Part shown: positions 44,992 through 53,957 of the stretch, in pieces | Position numbering within the stretch: the stretch's first letter is position 1 | Layout of the letters: each line of letters begins with the position of its first letter | NCBI GenBank assembly: GCA_029260295.1 | Contig: JAJDDN010000008.1 | Location: 124,001 to 188,000 of the forward strand | Source of the DNA: Phycisphaerales bacterium | GTDB taxonomy: Bacteria; Planctomycetota; Phycisphaerae; Phycisphaerales; UBA1924 | DNA length: 64,000 nt | Direction of reading: 5' to 3' | Program-made: the position numbers and the translations under genes | Notes under the pieces: model-generated | What the model saw: the letters and a program-made list of their open reading frames with translations, nothing else | The model's database searches: none | Told to the model about the DNA's origin: nothing

Positions 44992-45201
44992 ATGAGCAAC
45001 TTCAATCATCCCAACTCAACACCGAGCAGCTTTCGCTCAAAACTGGGGTCCTATGCGACCGGTTTGGCGATCGGATGTATCCTGATGGGATTCTTCTTCT
45101 ACCAAAAACACCGCGCCCAGCAGCGGAACTCTCAACACATCGAGCAACTCCTCGATCAGCAACAGCAATCACCCAACACCCCGGTGGAATCAACCCCGTG
45201 A
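44992..45201 (+). CDS. small membrane protein
   Basis: 69 aa. One hydrophobic segment (about 20-36, SYATGLAIGCILMGFFFYQ) with a polar tail rich in Gln (HIEQLLDQQQQ). I do not recognise it. TACAGT ends eight bases before the ATG. Its stop codon overlaps the GTG start of uvrA, so the two are translationally coupled. Confidence 0.6.
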   Translation: MSNFNHPNSTPSSFRSKLGSYATGLAIGCILMGFFFYQKHRAQQRNSQHIEQLLDQQQQSPNTPVESTP

Positions 45202-48200
45202 GCCCGGCTTCCAAAACATCTCAAAAAGCATCCAAAAAAACGACCAAGAAGAAAAAAGTCGTCAAAAAGAAGATCGCAAAGCCCGCGGCCAAGTCTGTCG
45301 TTGACCCAACCAAATGCATCCGCATCCGCGGCGCCAAAGAACACAACCTCAAATCCCTCGATATCGACATCCCCCGCGACCAACTGGTCATCATCACGGG
45401 GCTCTCTGGATCGGGCAAATCTTCCCTCGCCTTTGACACCATCTTTGCCGAGGGCCAGCGCAAATACATGGAGTCGCTCTCCGCCTACGCCCGCCAGTTC
45501 CTCGATCAGCTCAAAAAACCAGACATCGAAGAAATCGAAGGCATCCCCCCGACCATCGCCATAGAGCAACGCTCATCGTCCCACAACCCCCGCTCGACCG
45601 TCGCGACCACCACCGAAATCTACGACTACCTCCGCCTCCTCTACGCCCGCTGCGGCACGCCCCGCTCATGGGCACCCACCAAGAAAAAGAAAGACGGCAC
45701 CGTCACCGCCCGCTCCGGTCGACCCATCGAATCGTCGTCGGCGACCCAAATCGTCGATCATGTTATGGAATTCGGCAAAGGCACCAAGCTCATGATCCTG
45801 GCTCCCGTCGTTCGTGCCAAAAAAGGTTTCCATAAGGACACCCTGGAAGACTTCACCAAGCAAGGCTGGAACCGAGCCCGCGTCAACGGTGACATCACCG
45901 ACCTCCGTCAGGCCCTCAAAGAAGACACCGAGAACCCCCTCAATCTCCACCGTCACAAGAAACACTCGATCGATGCGGTCGTTGATCGGATCGTCATCAA
46001 GGACGACGCCCGCCAGCGGCTCGTCGAATCCATCGAAGCCGCTCTGCGACTCGCCGAGGGATCAGTCATCATCGCGATCAACGATCCAAAGGACAAAGAC
46101 CTCTGGACCGACCACGCCTTCAGCGAGCACTTCGCAGACCCGGACAACCCGGAGATTTCACTCAGTGAGCTCTCTCCGCGATTGTTCTCGTTCAACTCAC
46201 CCTTCGGCGCATGCCCGGATTGTCACGGGCTCGGAGTGATCCTTGAGTTCGGCGATGAACTCGTCGTCCCCAACAAAGATGTCGCGATCCTCAACAACGC
46301 GATCCAGCCCTGGAAGAAGAACGGCCCCGGCGGGATGATCTACCCACGCATGCTCAGGAGATTCTGCCGGGCCTTTGAGATCCCGCAGTCCATGCACCTC
46401 AGTGCCATGTCTGACGACCTCTTCAACCTCCTCATGCACGGCACCGAATACGCTAACGATCATCTCACAGGAAAGAAGAAGTACCGCAAGCAATGGGACG
46501 GCGTCTACCCCATGCTCCACAACTGGTTCCACAAAACCGAATCAAGCTGGGTCAAGGACCACCTCCACCAATACCAACAAGAAATCACCTGCCCAAAATG
46601 CTGCGGCGACCGTCTCAAAATCTCCGCACTCCATGTGACAATTGATTCGACGCACAAAGCCGACATGAACAAAGCCGGCTCCCCGAACATCATCGGACGC
46701 CCAACAAGCGACGGCACCACCCTCAACATCTCCGAACTCGCCCGCCTCAATATCACCGACGCGATCGACTTTATTGACAATCTCAAGCTCTCGACCGAGC
46801 ACGCCCATATTGCAGAAGCAATCTTGCGAGAAATCATCAACCGGCTCAGGTTCCTCGAATCCGTCGGGCTTGATTACCTCTCGCTCGACCGCCGCACCGC
46901 GACACTCTCAGGCGGAGAAGCCCAGCGCATCCGCCTCGCCACCCAAGTCGGATCGGGACTCGTCGGCGCGTGCTATGTGCTCGACGAACCCACCATCGGC
47001 CTCCACCAACGCGACAACGCCCGCCTCATCCGAACGCTCCGCCACCTGACCGACATCGGGAACGCCGTGTTGGTTGTCGAGCACGACGAGGACACGATCC
47101 GAGCCGCGGATCATGTTATTGATATTGGGCCTGGTCCGGGTGTCCATGGCGGGACGGTCGTAGCGCAGGGTTCAATCGACGACATCATGAAAGCGAAGAA
47201 CTCGCTGACCGGCGATTACCTTGCCGGGCGTAAGAAAATCGAAGTGCCAAAGACCCGCCGCAAGTTGAACATGAAGAAGACGATGACCGTTAAGGGCGCC
47301 AAGCACAACAATCTTCAGAACATCGATGTCCCCTTCCCCATCGGGGGCATGATCGCCGTCACCGGCGTCTCGGGCTCAGGCAAATCGACTCTCGTCAACC
47401 AAATCCTCCTCCGTGCCGCCAAGCAGCATGTGATGGGCACCGCCGCGTCCCGCAAAACTCAGCCTGGCGAGCATTCGCGCATTACGGGTCTTCAGCACAT
47501 CGACCGGATTATCGAGGTCGATCAATCCCCGATCGGCCGCACACCACGCTCCAATCCAGCTACTTACACAGGCATCTTCGACGAGATCCGCAAGGTCTTC
47601 ACCGCCACCAAAGAATCCAAGATCCGCGGCTACAAGCCCGGCCGATTCTCATTTAATGTCGCCTCAGCAAAGGGCGGCGGCCGCTGCGAAGCGTGCTCAG
47701 GCCAGGGCATGAAAAAAATCGAAATGCACTTCCTCCCCGATGTCTTCGTCGAGTGCGAGGTCTGCCACGCCAAGCGATACAACCGCGAAACGCTGGAAGT
47801 GAAATACCGAGGCAAGAGCATCGCCGATGTCCTGGCGATGACCGTCGAAGATTCCTGCGACTTCTTCGAGAACCACCCCAAGATCCTCCGCTTCACCAAA
47901 TGCCTGAGAGATGTGGGCTTGGGATATATCACCCTCGGGCAACCCTCAACGACTTTGAGTGGAGGCGAAGCCCAACGCGTCAAACTCGCGACAGAACTCG
48001 GCAAAGGCACCAAACACGACGGCACCCCCAGCTCCGAGCACACCCTCTACATCCTCGACGAACCCACCACCGGGCTCCACTTCGAGGACATCAACAAACT
48101 CATAACCGTTTTGAACCGCCTCGCCGATGCGGGCAACACGCTGATCGTCATCGAGCACAACCTCGATGTCATCAAATGCGCCGACTGGGTCATCGACCTC

Positions 48201-48311
48201 GGCCCCGAAGGCGGCGACAACGGCGGCACACTGCTGGCAACAGGAACACCCGAAGAAGTGGCCAAGGTGAAGGCGAGTTATACCGGGCAGTATCTCAAAG
48301 GGATGCTCTGA
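45198..48311 (+). CDS. uvrA: excinuclease ABC subunit A
   Basis: ABC ATPase that finds DNA lesions and loads UvrB. GTG start overlapping the previous stop (GTGA); the earlier in-frame ATG at 45075 is less likely. 1037 aa, with about 45 lysine-rich residues (KTTKKKKVVKKK) ahead of the usual CIRIRGAKEHNLKSLDIDIP. Both ATPase halves are complete: GLSGSGKSSLAF and GVSGSGKSTLVN, two LSGGEAQR signatures, and Walker B regions. Zinc modules are CPDCHGLGV/CPKCCGDR and CEACSGQGMK with CEVCHAKRYN. uvrB is at 29119. Confidence 0.96.
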   Translation: MSPASKTSQKASKKTTKKKKVVKKKIAKPAAKSVVDPTKCIRIRGAKEHNLKSLDIDIPRDQLVIITGLSGSGKSSLAFDTIFAEGQRKYMESLSAYARQFLDQLKKPDIEEIEGIPPTIAIEQRSSSHNPRSTVATTTEIYDYLRLLYARCGTPRSWAPTKKKKDGTVTARSGRPIESSSATQIVDHVMEFGKGTKLMILAPVVRAKKGFHKDTLEDFTKQGWNRARVNGDITDLRQALKEDTENPLNLHRHKKHSIDAVVDRIVIKDDARQRLVESIEAALRLAEGSVIIAINDPKDKDLWTDHAFSEHFADPDNPEISLSELSPRLFSFNSPFGACPDCHGLGVILEFGDELVVPNKDVAILNNAIQPWKKNGPGGMIYPRMLRRFCRAFEIPQSMHLSAMSDDLFNLLMHGTEYANDHLTGKKKYRKQWDGVYPMLHNWFHKTESSWVKDHLHQYQQEITCPKCCGDRLKISALHVTIDSTHKADMNKAGSPNIIGRPTSDGTTLNISELARLNITDAIDFIDNLKLSTEHAHIAEAILREIINRLRFLESVGLDYLSLDRRTATLSGGEAQRIRLATQVGSGLVGACYVLDEPTIGLHQRDNARLIRTLRHLTDIGNAVLVVEHDEDTIRAADHVIDIGPGPGVHGGTVVAQGSIDDIMKAKNSLTGDYLAGRKKIEVPKTRRKLNMKKTMTVKGAKHNNLQNIDVPFPIGGMIAVTGVSGSGKSTLVNQILLRAAKQHVMGTAASRKTQPGEHSRITGLQHIDRIIEVDQSPIGRTPRSNPATYTGIFDEIRKVFTATKESKIRGYKPGRFSFNVASAKGGGRCEACSGQGMKKIEMHFLPDVFVECEVCHAKRYNRETLEVKYRGKSIADVLAMTVEDSCDFFENHPKILRFTKCLRDVGLGYITLGQPSTTLSGGEAQRVKLATELGKGTKHDGTPSSEHTLYILDEPTTGLHFEDINKLITVLNRLADAGNTLIVIEHNLDVIKCADWVIDLGPEGGDNGGTLLATGTPEEVAKVKASYTGQYLKGML

Positions 48312-48315
48312 ATCC

Positions 48316-48780
48316 ATGGCCGACAAACTCGTCAAAACCGTATTCCTCGACAACCAGCCCGTAGAAATCTACGAGCGGTCACAGATGGTCTGGCTCGGCT
48401 CGTTCATGGCCCCGGTCGTCGTCGAATGTTTTTATAAACTCCCCGCACCAAACTGGCCCAAGGTCCAGATCCGCGCCCGCCGTGGCATCGCCAAGCTCTG
48501 GTACAAGTTCGGAAGCCGCACCGGGATCATGCTCGACGACGATGCCTTTAACGCCGCCTACAAAGTGACGAGTAAGGACGAAGAGTTCGCCATCATGCTC
48601 CTGAGCCCGCAGCTCCAAGCGTTCATCATGGACAAGCCCACCGTCGACTGGAGCGCAGGCAAAGGGGCGATCAAGCTCTGGTACAAGGGCAAGCTCAAAA
48701 AGAAACGCATCGACAACGCACTCGATCGCCTAGGCCGTTTCCAATCACTCATTGCTCCCGAACTCTTCGACTGGGATTGA
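48316..48780 (+). CDS. hypothetical protein
   Basis: 154 aa, soluble, four bases after uvrA and likely co-transcribed. Tryptophan- and tyrosine-rich, with two similar segments (KLWYKFGSRTGIML and KLWYKGKLKKKR) that hint at a duplicated beta unit. N terminus VKTVFLDNQPVEIYERSQM. No family recognised; the coupling to uvrA may be coincidental. Confidence 0.68.
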   Translation: MADKLVKTVFLDNQPVEIYERSQMVWLGSFMAPVVVECFYKLPAPNWPKVQIRARRGIAKLWYKFGSRTGIMLDDDAFNAAYKVTSKDEEFAIMLLSPQLQAFIMDKPTVDWSAGKGAIKLWYKGKLKKKRIDNALDRLGRFQSLIAPELFDWD

Positions 48781-48790
48781 TCATCTCGCA

Positions 48791-48796
48791 TACCCT
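48791..48796 (+). promoter_or_regulatory. -10-like TACCCT for the HIT-like gene
   Basis: TACCCT ends five bases before the ATG at 48802. Confidence 0.45.
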
Positions 48797-48801
48797 TTGG
48801 C

Positions 48802-49272
48802 ATGACCACAACCAACACACTCCCGATCACCAACCGCGTCAACCGGATCAAAGCCGGGAGCGATCCCGAACTCATCTGCGAGATGCCCTCAGGATACGCC
48901 ATCCTCGGCAAATATCAGCCCGATCCCATCACCGGCTGCTGCATGCTCCTTCCCAAAATCGTCGTCGCCTCCCCCAATGACCTGAGCCACGCAGACCGCG
49001 GCCAGTTCTTCAGTGACCTCACACTCCTCGGCGACGCGATCATGCAAGCCACAGGATCGACCCGCATCAACTACCTCGTCCTCTGCAACCAGGTCCCCGA
49101 ACTCCACGGCCACTGCATCCCACGCTTCGACAGCGAAGACTCCACCAAACGAATGCAAGGCCCCTTCGAGGCCTACGACTTCGGAAACGCCCGAATCGCC
49201 GATGCAAGCGGAGCGGATCAAGAACTGTACCAGAAACTCAAACAAACACTCCAATCGTTGCTCAACGGTTGA
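48802..49272 (+). CDS. HIT-like nucleotide-binding protein
   Basis: 156 aa. The strand-helix arrangement and the segment INYLVLCNQVPELHGHCIPRF correspond to the HIT core (family: HxHxHxx). His102 and His104 are present; the third His is Ile here. GCCMLLPKIVVASPNDLSHA is the usual strand and turn before the helix. HIT enzymes hydrolyse or transfer nucleotides; without the third His the activity may be altered. Substrate unknown. Confidence 0.66.
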   Translation: MTTTNTLPITNRVNRIKAGSDPELICEMPSGYAILGKYQPDPITGCCMLLPKIVVASPNDLSHADRGQFFSDLTLLGDAIMQATGSTRINYLVLCNQVPELHGHCIPRFDSEDSTKRMQGPFEAYDFGNARIADASGADQELYQKLKQTLQSLLNG

Positions 49273-49294
49273 TCCCAAGAAGAAGCAATCCACG

Positions 49295-49326
49295 AAAAAA
49301 CCCGCCAGATGAGCGGGTCTTTCTTT
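49295..49326. terminator. bidirectional rho-independent terminator
   Basis: ACCCGC (49300-49305) pairs with GCGGGT (49313-49318). A runs of T on the plus strand (CTTTCTTT) and of A on the other side (49295-49300, six A) let it stop both the HIT-like gene and the tRNA transcript. Confidence 0.82.
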
Positions 49327-49340
49327 GGTTCAAACCAAAG
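49323..49340. repeat. short inverted repeat next to the tRNA 3' end
   Basis: CTTTGGTT and AACCAAAG are separated by two bases, next to the discriminator base of tRNA-Gly on the minus strand. It may form a trailer hairpin removed in 3' processing. Confidence 0.4.
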
Positions 49341-49410
49341 CGGGTGAACGGACTCGAACCGTCAACATTCAGCTTGGAAGGCTGACGCTCTACCATTGAG
49401 CTACACCCGC
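49339..49410 (-). tRNA. tRNA-Gly(UCC)
   Basis: Cloverleaf on the minus strand: acceptor GCGGGTG/CACCCGC, D arm GCTC/GAGC, anticodon stem TCAGC/GCTGA with loop CTTCCAA (anticodon TCC), T arm GACGG-TTCGAGT-CCGTT. Discriminator U at 49339 agrees with bacterial glycine tRNAs. CCA is not encoded. 72 nt with discriminator. Confidence 0.96.
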
Positions 49411-49456
49411 ATGCGTGCGTATCCTAGACCTGAAACAAGCCCGCCGCCATTGAAAA

Positions 49457-51232
49457 TCAAACCGGTTTGATCGATCGGATCGCCATGAACATCGGGATCT
49501 CTATCCGTGCCTTATTCTCAGCATCGGCGCGTGGGCCGGGCTGGCTCACACGCTTGCTCGACCATTCCTCGACGGCATCAATCATCATCCCGCTGCTGGC
49601 CATCGCGTTGATGTACGCACCCATCGGGCGGTGGTGGGTCTGGGTTGTGATTGCTGTGGCACCCGAGCTCACCTGCCCGGGGTTCATCACGATGTCTGTT
49701 GTTCGGCTGGTCATGTAGGTGTCGACCCTGCGGAACTGCACCGGCTGGCGGGTGCGTTCATCCAAGAGCCAGCCCCACGCGGTCGCGCCCGGGTTCCGGA
49801 ATGCCGGGTGGATGATCACGCTGACCATCTTCCCGCCGGGCTTGAGCCGGGCCATTGCTCCGGCGAACACCTCTTCAATTTTATCTATATTCATCAACGC
49901 GAGCACGCACACCACTGCGTCATATTGTTCATCTCCAAGATCAAGATCACCAAGTGTCCGGGCATCGCCGACCACATATGAAATGGATTCAGGCGATTGC
50001 CCGTGAGCGCGTTCGATGAGTCTTTCGGAGAGGTCGACGCCGGTCGCGGTTGCCCCGGGTTGCTTACCGATCATGTGCCGAGCAACAAGACCCTGCCCGC
50101 AAGCAATATCGAGCAGCCGATGGCCGCTCTCAAGCCCGATCAATCGTTCAACGCCAGGAAGCACGAGGTTCTCGTGGTGATCCGACCCTTTGACTGAGAG
50201 CAGGTTGTCGTACCATCCTGCGACCCGGTCCCATCCTTCTTCATCAGCATTTTTGGGAAGCTCGGCTTCCTCGCTCGCCATAAGAGGTGCGGGCTCGACA
50301 CCCATAACACTCCAGAACGACCGAGGCGCTGGCACACGGATCCGCGAAACTTTCTCAGTCTCTGGATCCTCATACCGAATCTCAAAGGCATGCATCCCCA
50401 AGCGATACAAATCATCCCGGGTAGACCCGAGATCCTTATCGCCAACGATTGGATGCCCGATGCTCGCCAGGTGCTGGCGGATCTGCCCATCAAGGTCAGG
50501 CCTCGCGCGAACCTGTAATAGCGAGAGCTCGCCGTTGGTTTCGAGAACACGGAAGTGGGTAACAGGGTTGGCACCGGTGCTGGTGCTCCCGACAACCTTT
50601 CCATTAATCGAAGAGCCTGATTTGGCGATGTCTTCGTCGAACGCGCCTTCAACAACACAGAGGTAGTTGGTCTCAGGCCGGGTCAACTGCCGGGGTGTGT
50701 CGGTCTCGTCGCGTGTCTTGACGAGCAGCACAGCGCCCGAAGCGAGCGTGTCGATCTCATGAGCCGGACGCATCTTCTCCCTGCGAACAAACGCCAACTG
50801 CCACACCGATTCTCGGAGCGTGTTGTGATCTTCCCCACGGATCGGAAGCCCCGCCGGCTTGTCAACCACGCACACCCAATCGTCCTTGAAGACCACATTG
50901 GCCTTGGGAGGCGTCGGAATCTTCTCATCACGCTGATCGCGTGGATCTCTTTGGTCGTAACGCCCGCCCTGCTGATTGCCACGGTCTCCCCCGTAGCCGC
51001 CCTGCTGGTCGCCGTACCCGCCCTGTCCTCTGGGTGGTCCACCACGCCCACCGCCGCCACCATACCCGCCGCCGTGTCCGCCGCCGCCATATCCGCCACC
51101 GTGTCCGCCACCACCTTGGCCACCGCCGTACCCGCCGCCGCCGCCACCTCCACCAAATGATGGTCGGTCTTGCCCGCGATTATCTCCAAATGAAGGCCGC
51201 CCACGATCGGGGCGTGAATCAAAGTTTGACAT
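49457..51232 (-). CDS. fusion: Gly-rich N terminus, RluA-like pseudouridine synthase, methyltransferase
   Basis: 591 aa in three parts. Residues about 1-105 are low-complexity Gly with Arg, Gln and Tyr, like RNA-binding RGG tails. Residues about 110-310 are an RluA-type pseudouridine synthase: VVDKPAGLPI, the catalytic loop AHEIDTLASGAVLL with Asp161 (family HRLDxxTSG), and DGQIRQHLASIGHPIVGD. Residues about 333-591 are a class I methyltransferase with LLDIACGQGLVARHM (motif I), TGVDLSERLIERA and YDAVVCVLALMNI. The ATG at 51232 gives the natural N terminus MSNFDSRPDRG; the longer frame runs antisense to coaB. It overlaps coaB by 14 bases. The RNA target of either activity is unknown. Confidence 0.8.
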   Translation of the reverse strand: MSNFDSRPDRGRPSFGDNRGQDRPSFGGGGGGGGYGGGQGGGGHGGGYGGGGHGGGYGGGGGRGGPPRGQGGYGDQQGGYGGDRGNQQGGRYDQRDPRDQRDEKIPTPPKANVVFKDDWVCVVDKPAGLPIRGEDHNTLRESVWQLAFVRREKMRPAHEIDTLASGAVLLVKTRDETDTPRQLTRPETNYLCVVEGAFDEDIAKSGSSINGKVVGSTSTGANPVTHFRVLETNGELSLLQVRARPDLDGQIRQHLASIGHPIVGDKDLGSTRDDLYRLGMHAFEIRYEDPETEKVSRIRVPAPRSFWSVMGVEPAPLMASEEAELPKNADEEGWDRVAGWYDNLLSVKGSDHHENLVLPGVERLIGLESGHRLLDIACGQGLVARHMIGKQPGATATGVDLSERLIERAHGQSPESISYVVGDARTLGDLDLGDEQYDAVVCVLALMNIDKIEEVFAGAMARLKPGGKMVSVIIHPAFRNPGATAWGWLLDERTRQPVQFRRVDTYMTSRTTDIVMNPGQVSSGATAITTQTHHRPMGAYINAMASSGMMIDAVEEWSSKRVSQPGPRADAENKARIEIPMFMAIRSIKPV

Positions 51233-51929
51233 GAGAGGTAGACTCCGTGTTTGTATGTGCAGGACTGATTCGCTCAGCGACGAGCGAATCGAGATGGCCA
51301 AGCAGCCAAGCCGCAAACGCGTCTTTGCTGATCGATCCATCAGTGGTTTGGTCAATGTTCATCCCACGATCCTGATTGCCTATCAGCCGTGCATGGATCG
51401 CGTCGGCATCCATCGTTTCGAGCGGGTTGGCAACGATCAGATCGATATTTTTTTCACCCAGTTTCCTCAGGGCAGAGGCCTCGAGTTCATCAGCCGGCTC
51501 AAGAGCGAATCCGACGAGCAACTGGTTGCTGCGGGCATTTTTCGAGCATCCCGCGAGGAGATCGGGCGTCGATTCGAGCGAGATACTGAGATCTCCACCG
51601 GTCCGCCGTCGTTTGCCCGAGCAGTCCACCTCGCACGCTTTGGGCCGATAATCTGCGACCGCCGCCGCCATTACCAGGCAGTCGCACCACGCAAGGTGCT
51701 GCCCTAGAGCATCTTGAAGATCCTGTGCCGATGCGAACCGGATAACATCTACCCCATCCTCTATAGGAAGGACAGCGTTTGGTCCGAGCAGAATTCGGAC
51801 TTCCCACCCCAGTTCCGCCGCCCGATCGGCCAAGCTGGACCCCAACTTCCCAGACGAACGATTCCCGATAAAGCGGACCGCATCAATGGGTTCATAGGTC
51901 GGGCCAACTGTAATCAAAATCCGTGCCAT
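51219..51929 (-). CDS. coaB: phosphopantothenoylcysteine synthetase domain protein
   Basis: 236 aa. Joins cysteine to phosphopantothenate with CTP in coenzyme A synthesis. Only the CoaB half of the usual CoaBC fusion is here: ITVGPTYEPIDAVRFIGNRS near the N terminus, VMAAAVADYRP, VGFALE and NPLETMDADA late. No CoaC (flavoprotein decarboxylase) half is attached, so that is presumably separate. AGGA six bases before the ATG. Divergent from the pilus operon, with a 251-base gap. Confidence 0.9.
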   Translation of the reverse strand: MARILITVGPTYEPIDAVRFIGNRSSGKLGSSLADRAAELGWEVRILLGPNAVLPIEDGVDVIRFASAQDLQDALGQHLAWCDCLVMAAAVADYRPKACEVDCSGKRRRTGGDLSISLESTPDLLAGCSKNARSNQLLVGFALEPADELEASALRKLGEKNIDLIVANPLETMDADAIHARLIGNQDRGMNIDQTTDGSISKDAFAAWLLGHLDSLVAERISPAHTNTESTSHVKL

Positions 51930-52180
51930 GGGCGGTCCTGCTTAATGGGGTCTTGCTTCGGGGGGTACTTCGGTTGGAAGAGAGAATCTGGTCCAATGGA
52001 ACAGATCGTGGCCTGTATCGTAGAACCTTCATGTCCAGTAGTCCCCAATTCGTGTCGGTTCAGCCCTTTCTATATACAGGAATGATCCCGATTCAGGCCC
52101 CAGCAGGGGGGTATGGGACGCTATAGTGACACTCGATCAACCCCGGCCTCAAGAGCCGGCTCAAAGGGATCTGTTTATCC
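51930..52180. other. 251-base divergent region before the pilus operon
   Basis: Contains TATAGT at 52122-52127, a possible -10 for the pilus genes, and the hairpin CCGGC/GCCGG (52143-52147 and 52155-52159) just before the first ATPase gene. Nothing else recognisable. Confidence 0.45.
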
Positions 52181-53917
52181 ATGGCCAGAAGTCGCAAGAA
52201 ACTCGGTGAAATCCTCATTGCCCAAGGCGTCATAGACGCTAAGCAGGTCAACGACGGACTCAAAAAAGCAAAAGAAAGCAGTACCCGAATCGGTGAAGCC
52301 CTCGCTGAACTCGGGCTGTGCACTGATCACCAGGTCCTCAAGGCCCTTGCTGTACAGCATGGGATCAAGTATGTGGATCTGGCCAACGAAAAAATTGCCA
52401 AGCTCATAGACAAAGACGCCATTGACAAGAGCGTCATGAAGAAGCATCTCGTTCTGGGCATGGGTAAATCCGGCGGCAAAATGCGTGTCGCAATCCACGA
52501 CCCCAACGACCTCCAAGTACTCGACAACCTCCGCTTTGTCCTCAACTGCGATGTTGAACCCTTGCTCGCCACCAAATCCCAGCTCAAAGACATTATTTCT
52601 GGTGGCGAAGCGTCCGATAGCGGCGGTGGGGGAGTCCCGCAGCAATCGCTCGTCACCGATTCAATCGATCGCTCAATCGACCGCTCTGTTGACCGGTCGA
52701 TGGACAAATCGATCGATGTTTCCTCAGAAGATTCACCAGTTGTCAAACTGGTCAACCGGATCCTCGATGAAGCGGTCAAACTGAGAACTTCTGATATCCA
52801 TGTAGAACCAATGGGTGACCGCGTTCGGCTCCGCTATCGCGTAGATGGCGTCTGCTCCGAACGCGACAATCTCCCTAAACGCATGCAGAACGCGATGCTC
52901 TCTCGTCTCAAACTCATGGCCGGGATGAATATCTCTGAAAAGCGAGTTCCCCAAGATGGTCGCATCAAAATCCATGTTGATCTTGGTGATCCAGAGCCGA
53001 CCCCTATCGACTTCCGTGTCTCGGCGTGCCCCGCCTACCACGGCGAGTCGATTGTTCTTCGTATTCTCCGCCCAGATGCAGTCCGCATCGGCCTCGCCAA
53101 TATCGGCTTTGAACCTGAAAACCTAGAAGTTTTCAACCGCATCATCAAACGCCCCAACGGCATCTTCCTGGTCACTGGACCGACCGGTTCTGGTAAAACC
53201 ACGACTTTGTACTCCGCCCTCGATGTGTTAAACCGTCCAGACAAGAAGATTATCACGGCCGAGGATCCCGTTGAATACAACTTCGACGGGATCAACCAGT
53301 GCCAGATCCGCGAAGATATCGGGTTCACATTCCCCAGTGTTCTCCGCTCTATGCTGCGTCAGGCACCCAATGTCATCCTCGTCGGTGAAATTCGAGACCG
53401 TGAAGTCGGTGAAATCGCGATCCAGGCGGCTTTGACCGGTCACTTGGTATTCTCCACACTTCACACCAACGACGCACCAAGTGCGATGACCCGCCTTATT
53501 GATATGGGCATCAAGCCATTCCTTGTTGCTTCATCCATCCAAGCGGTCATGGCACAACGGCTCGTCAGGGTTCTGGCCAATACCAAAACGCTGGCCAAGG
53601 AAGAGGACCTCGATCACAAGTACCTCAAGTTGATTAATCTCAAGATGGAAGATGCTCTGGGCAAAGTCTACAAGCCGGTTCCAACGACGGATATCCCAAA
53701 CGGGTACAAAGGCCGGAAAGCCATCTTTGAGATGATGCTAATGAATGCCGAGATCAGGGAGCTGACCTTTAACAAGGCTCAGGCTGCCGATATACGCAAG
53801 GCGGCTATTGCAGCAGGTATGAAAGAACTCGTCGAAGACGGGCGTACCAAAGTGCTCAATGGAGTTACGACACCAGAAGAAATCGCAGCCGTTAGCCAAG
53901 TTAGCGGCGGACACTAA
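52181..53917 (+). CDS. type IV pilus/type II secretion ATPase, GspE/PilB family (first copy)
   Basis: 578 aa. N-terminal GspE-type domain (KLGEILIAQGVIDAKQVNDG), a linker with repeated Ser-Ile-Asp-Arg units (about 160-180), then the ATPase core: SDIHVEP, VTGPTGSGKTTTLYSALDV (Walker A), AEDPVEYNFDGINQCQI (Asp box), ILVGEIRDRE (Walker B) and LTGHLVFSTLHTNDAPSA (His box). The tetracysteine zinc module of most PilB/GspE (two CxxC) is missing before YKGRKAIFEM. Drives pilus or pseudopilus extension. AAAGGG precedes the ATG by 12 bases. Confidence 0.91.
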   Translation: MARSRKKLGEILIAQGVIDAKQVNDGLKKAKESSTRIGEALAELGLCTDHQVLKALAVQHGIKYVDLANEKIAKLIDKDAIDKSVMKKHLVLGMGKSGGKMRVAIHDPNDLQVLDNLRFVLNCDVEPLLATKSQLKDIISGGEASDSGGGGVPQQSLVTDSIDRSIDRSVDRSMDKSIDVSSEDSPVVKLVNRILDEAVKLRTSDIHVEPMGDRVRLRYRVDGVCSERDNLPKRMQNAMLSRLKLMAGMNISEKRVPQDGRIKIHVDLGDPEPTPIDFRVSACPAYHGESIVLRILRPDAVRIGLANIGFEPENLEVFNRIIKRPNGIFLVTGPTGSGKTTTLYSALDVLNRPDKKIITAEDPVEYNFDGINQCQIREDIGFTFPSVLRSMLRQAPNVILVGEIRDREVGEIAIQAALTGHLVFSTLHTNDAPSAMTRLIDMGIKPFLVASSIQAVMAQRLVRVLANTKTLAKEEDLDHKYLKLINLKMEDALGKVYKPVPTTDIPNGYKGRKAIFEMMLMNAEIRELTFNKAQAADIRKAAIAAGMKELVEDGRTKVLNGVTTPEEIAAVSQVSGGH

Positions 53918-53957
53918 CCACACACTTCGATCAAATATTTTCAGAGGAAACTGACCA

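Noticed and set aside
50683-51234. Open frames overlapping the glycine-rich region of the pseudouridine synthase fusion on either strand.
   Set aside because: They are frame shadows of the GGN repeats with biased composition (Ala/Val or Thr/Ala) and no motifs.
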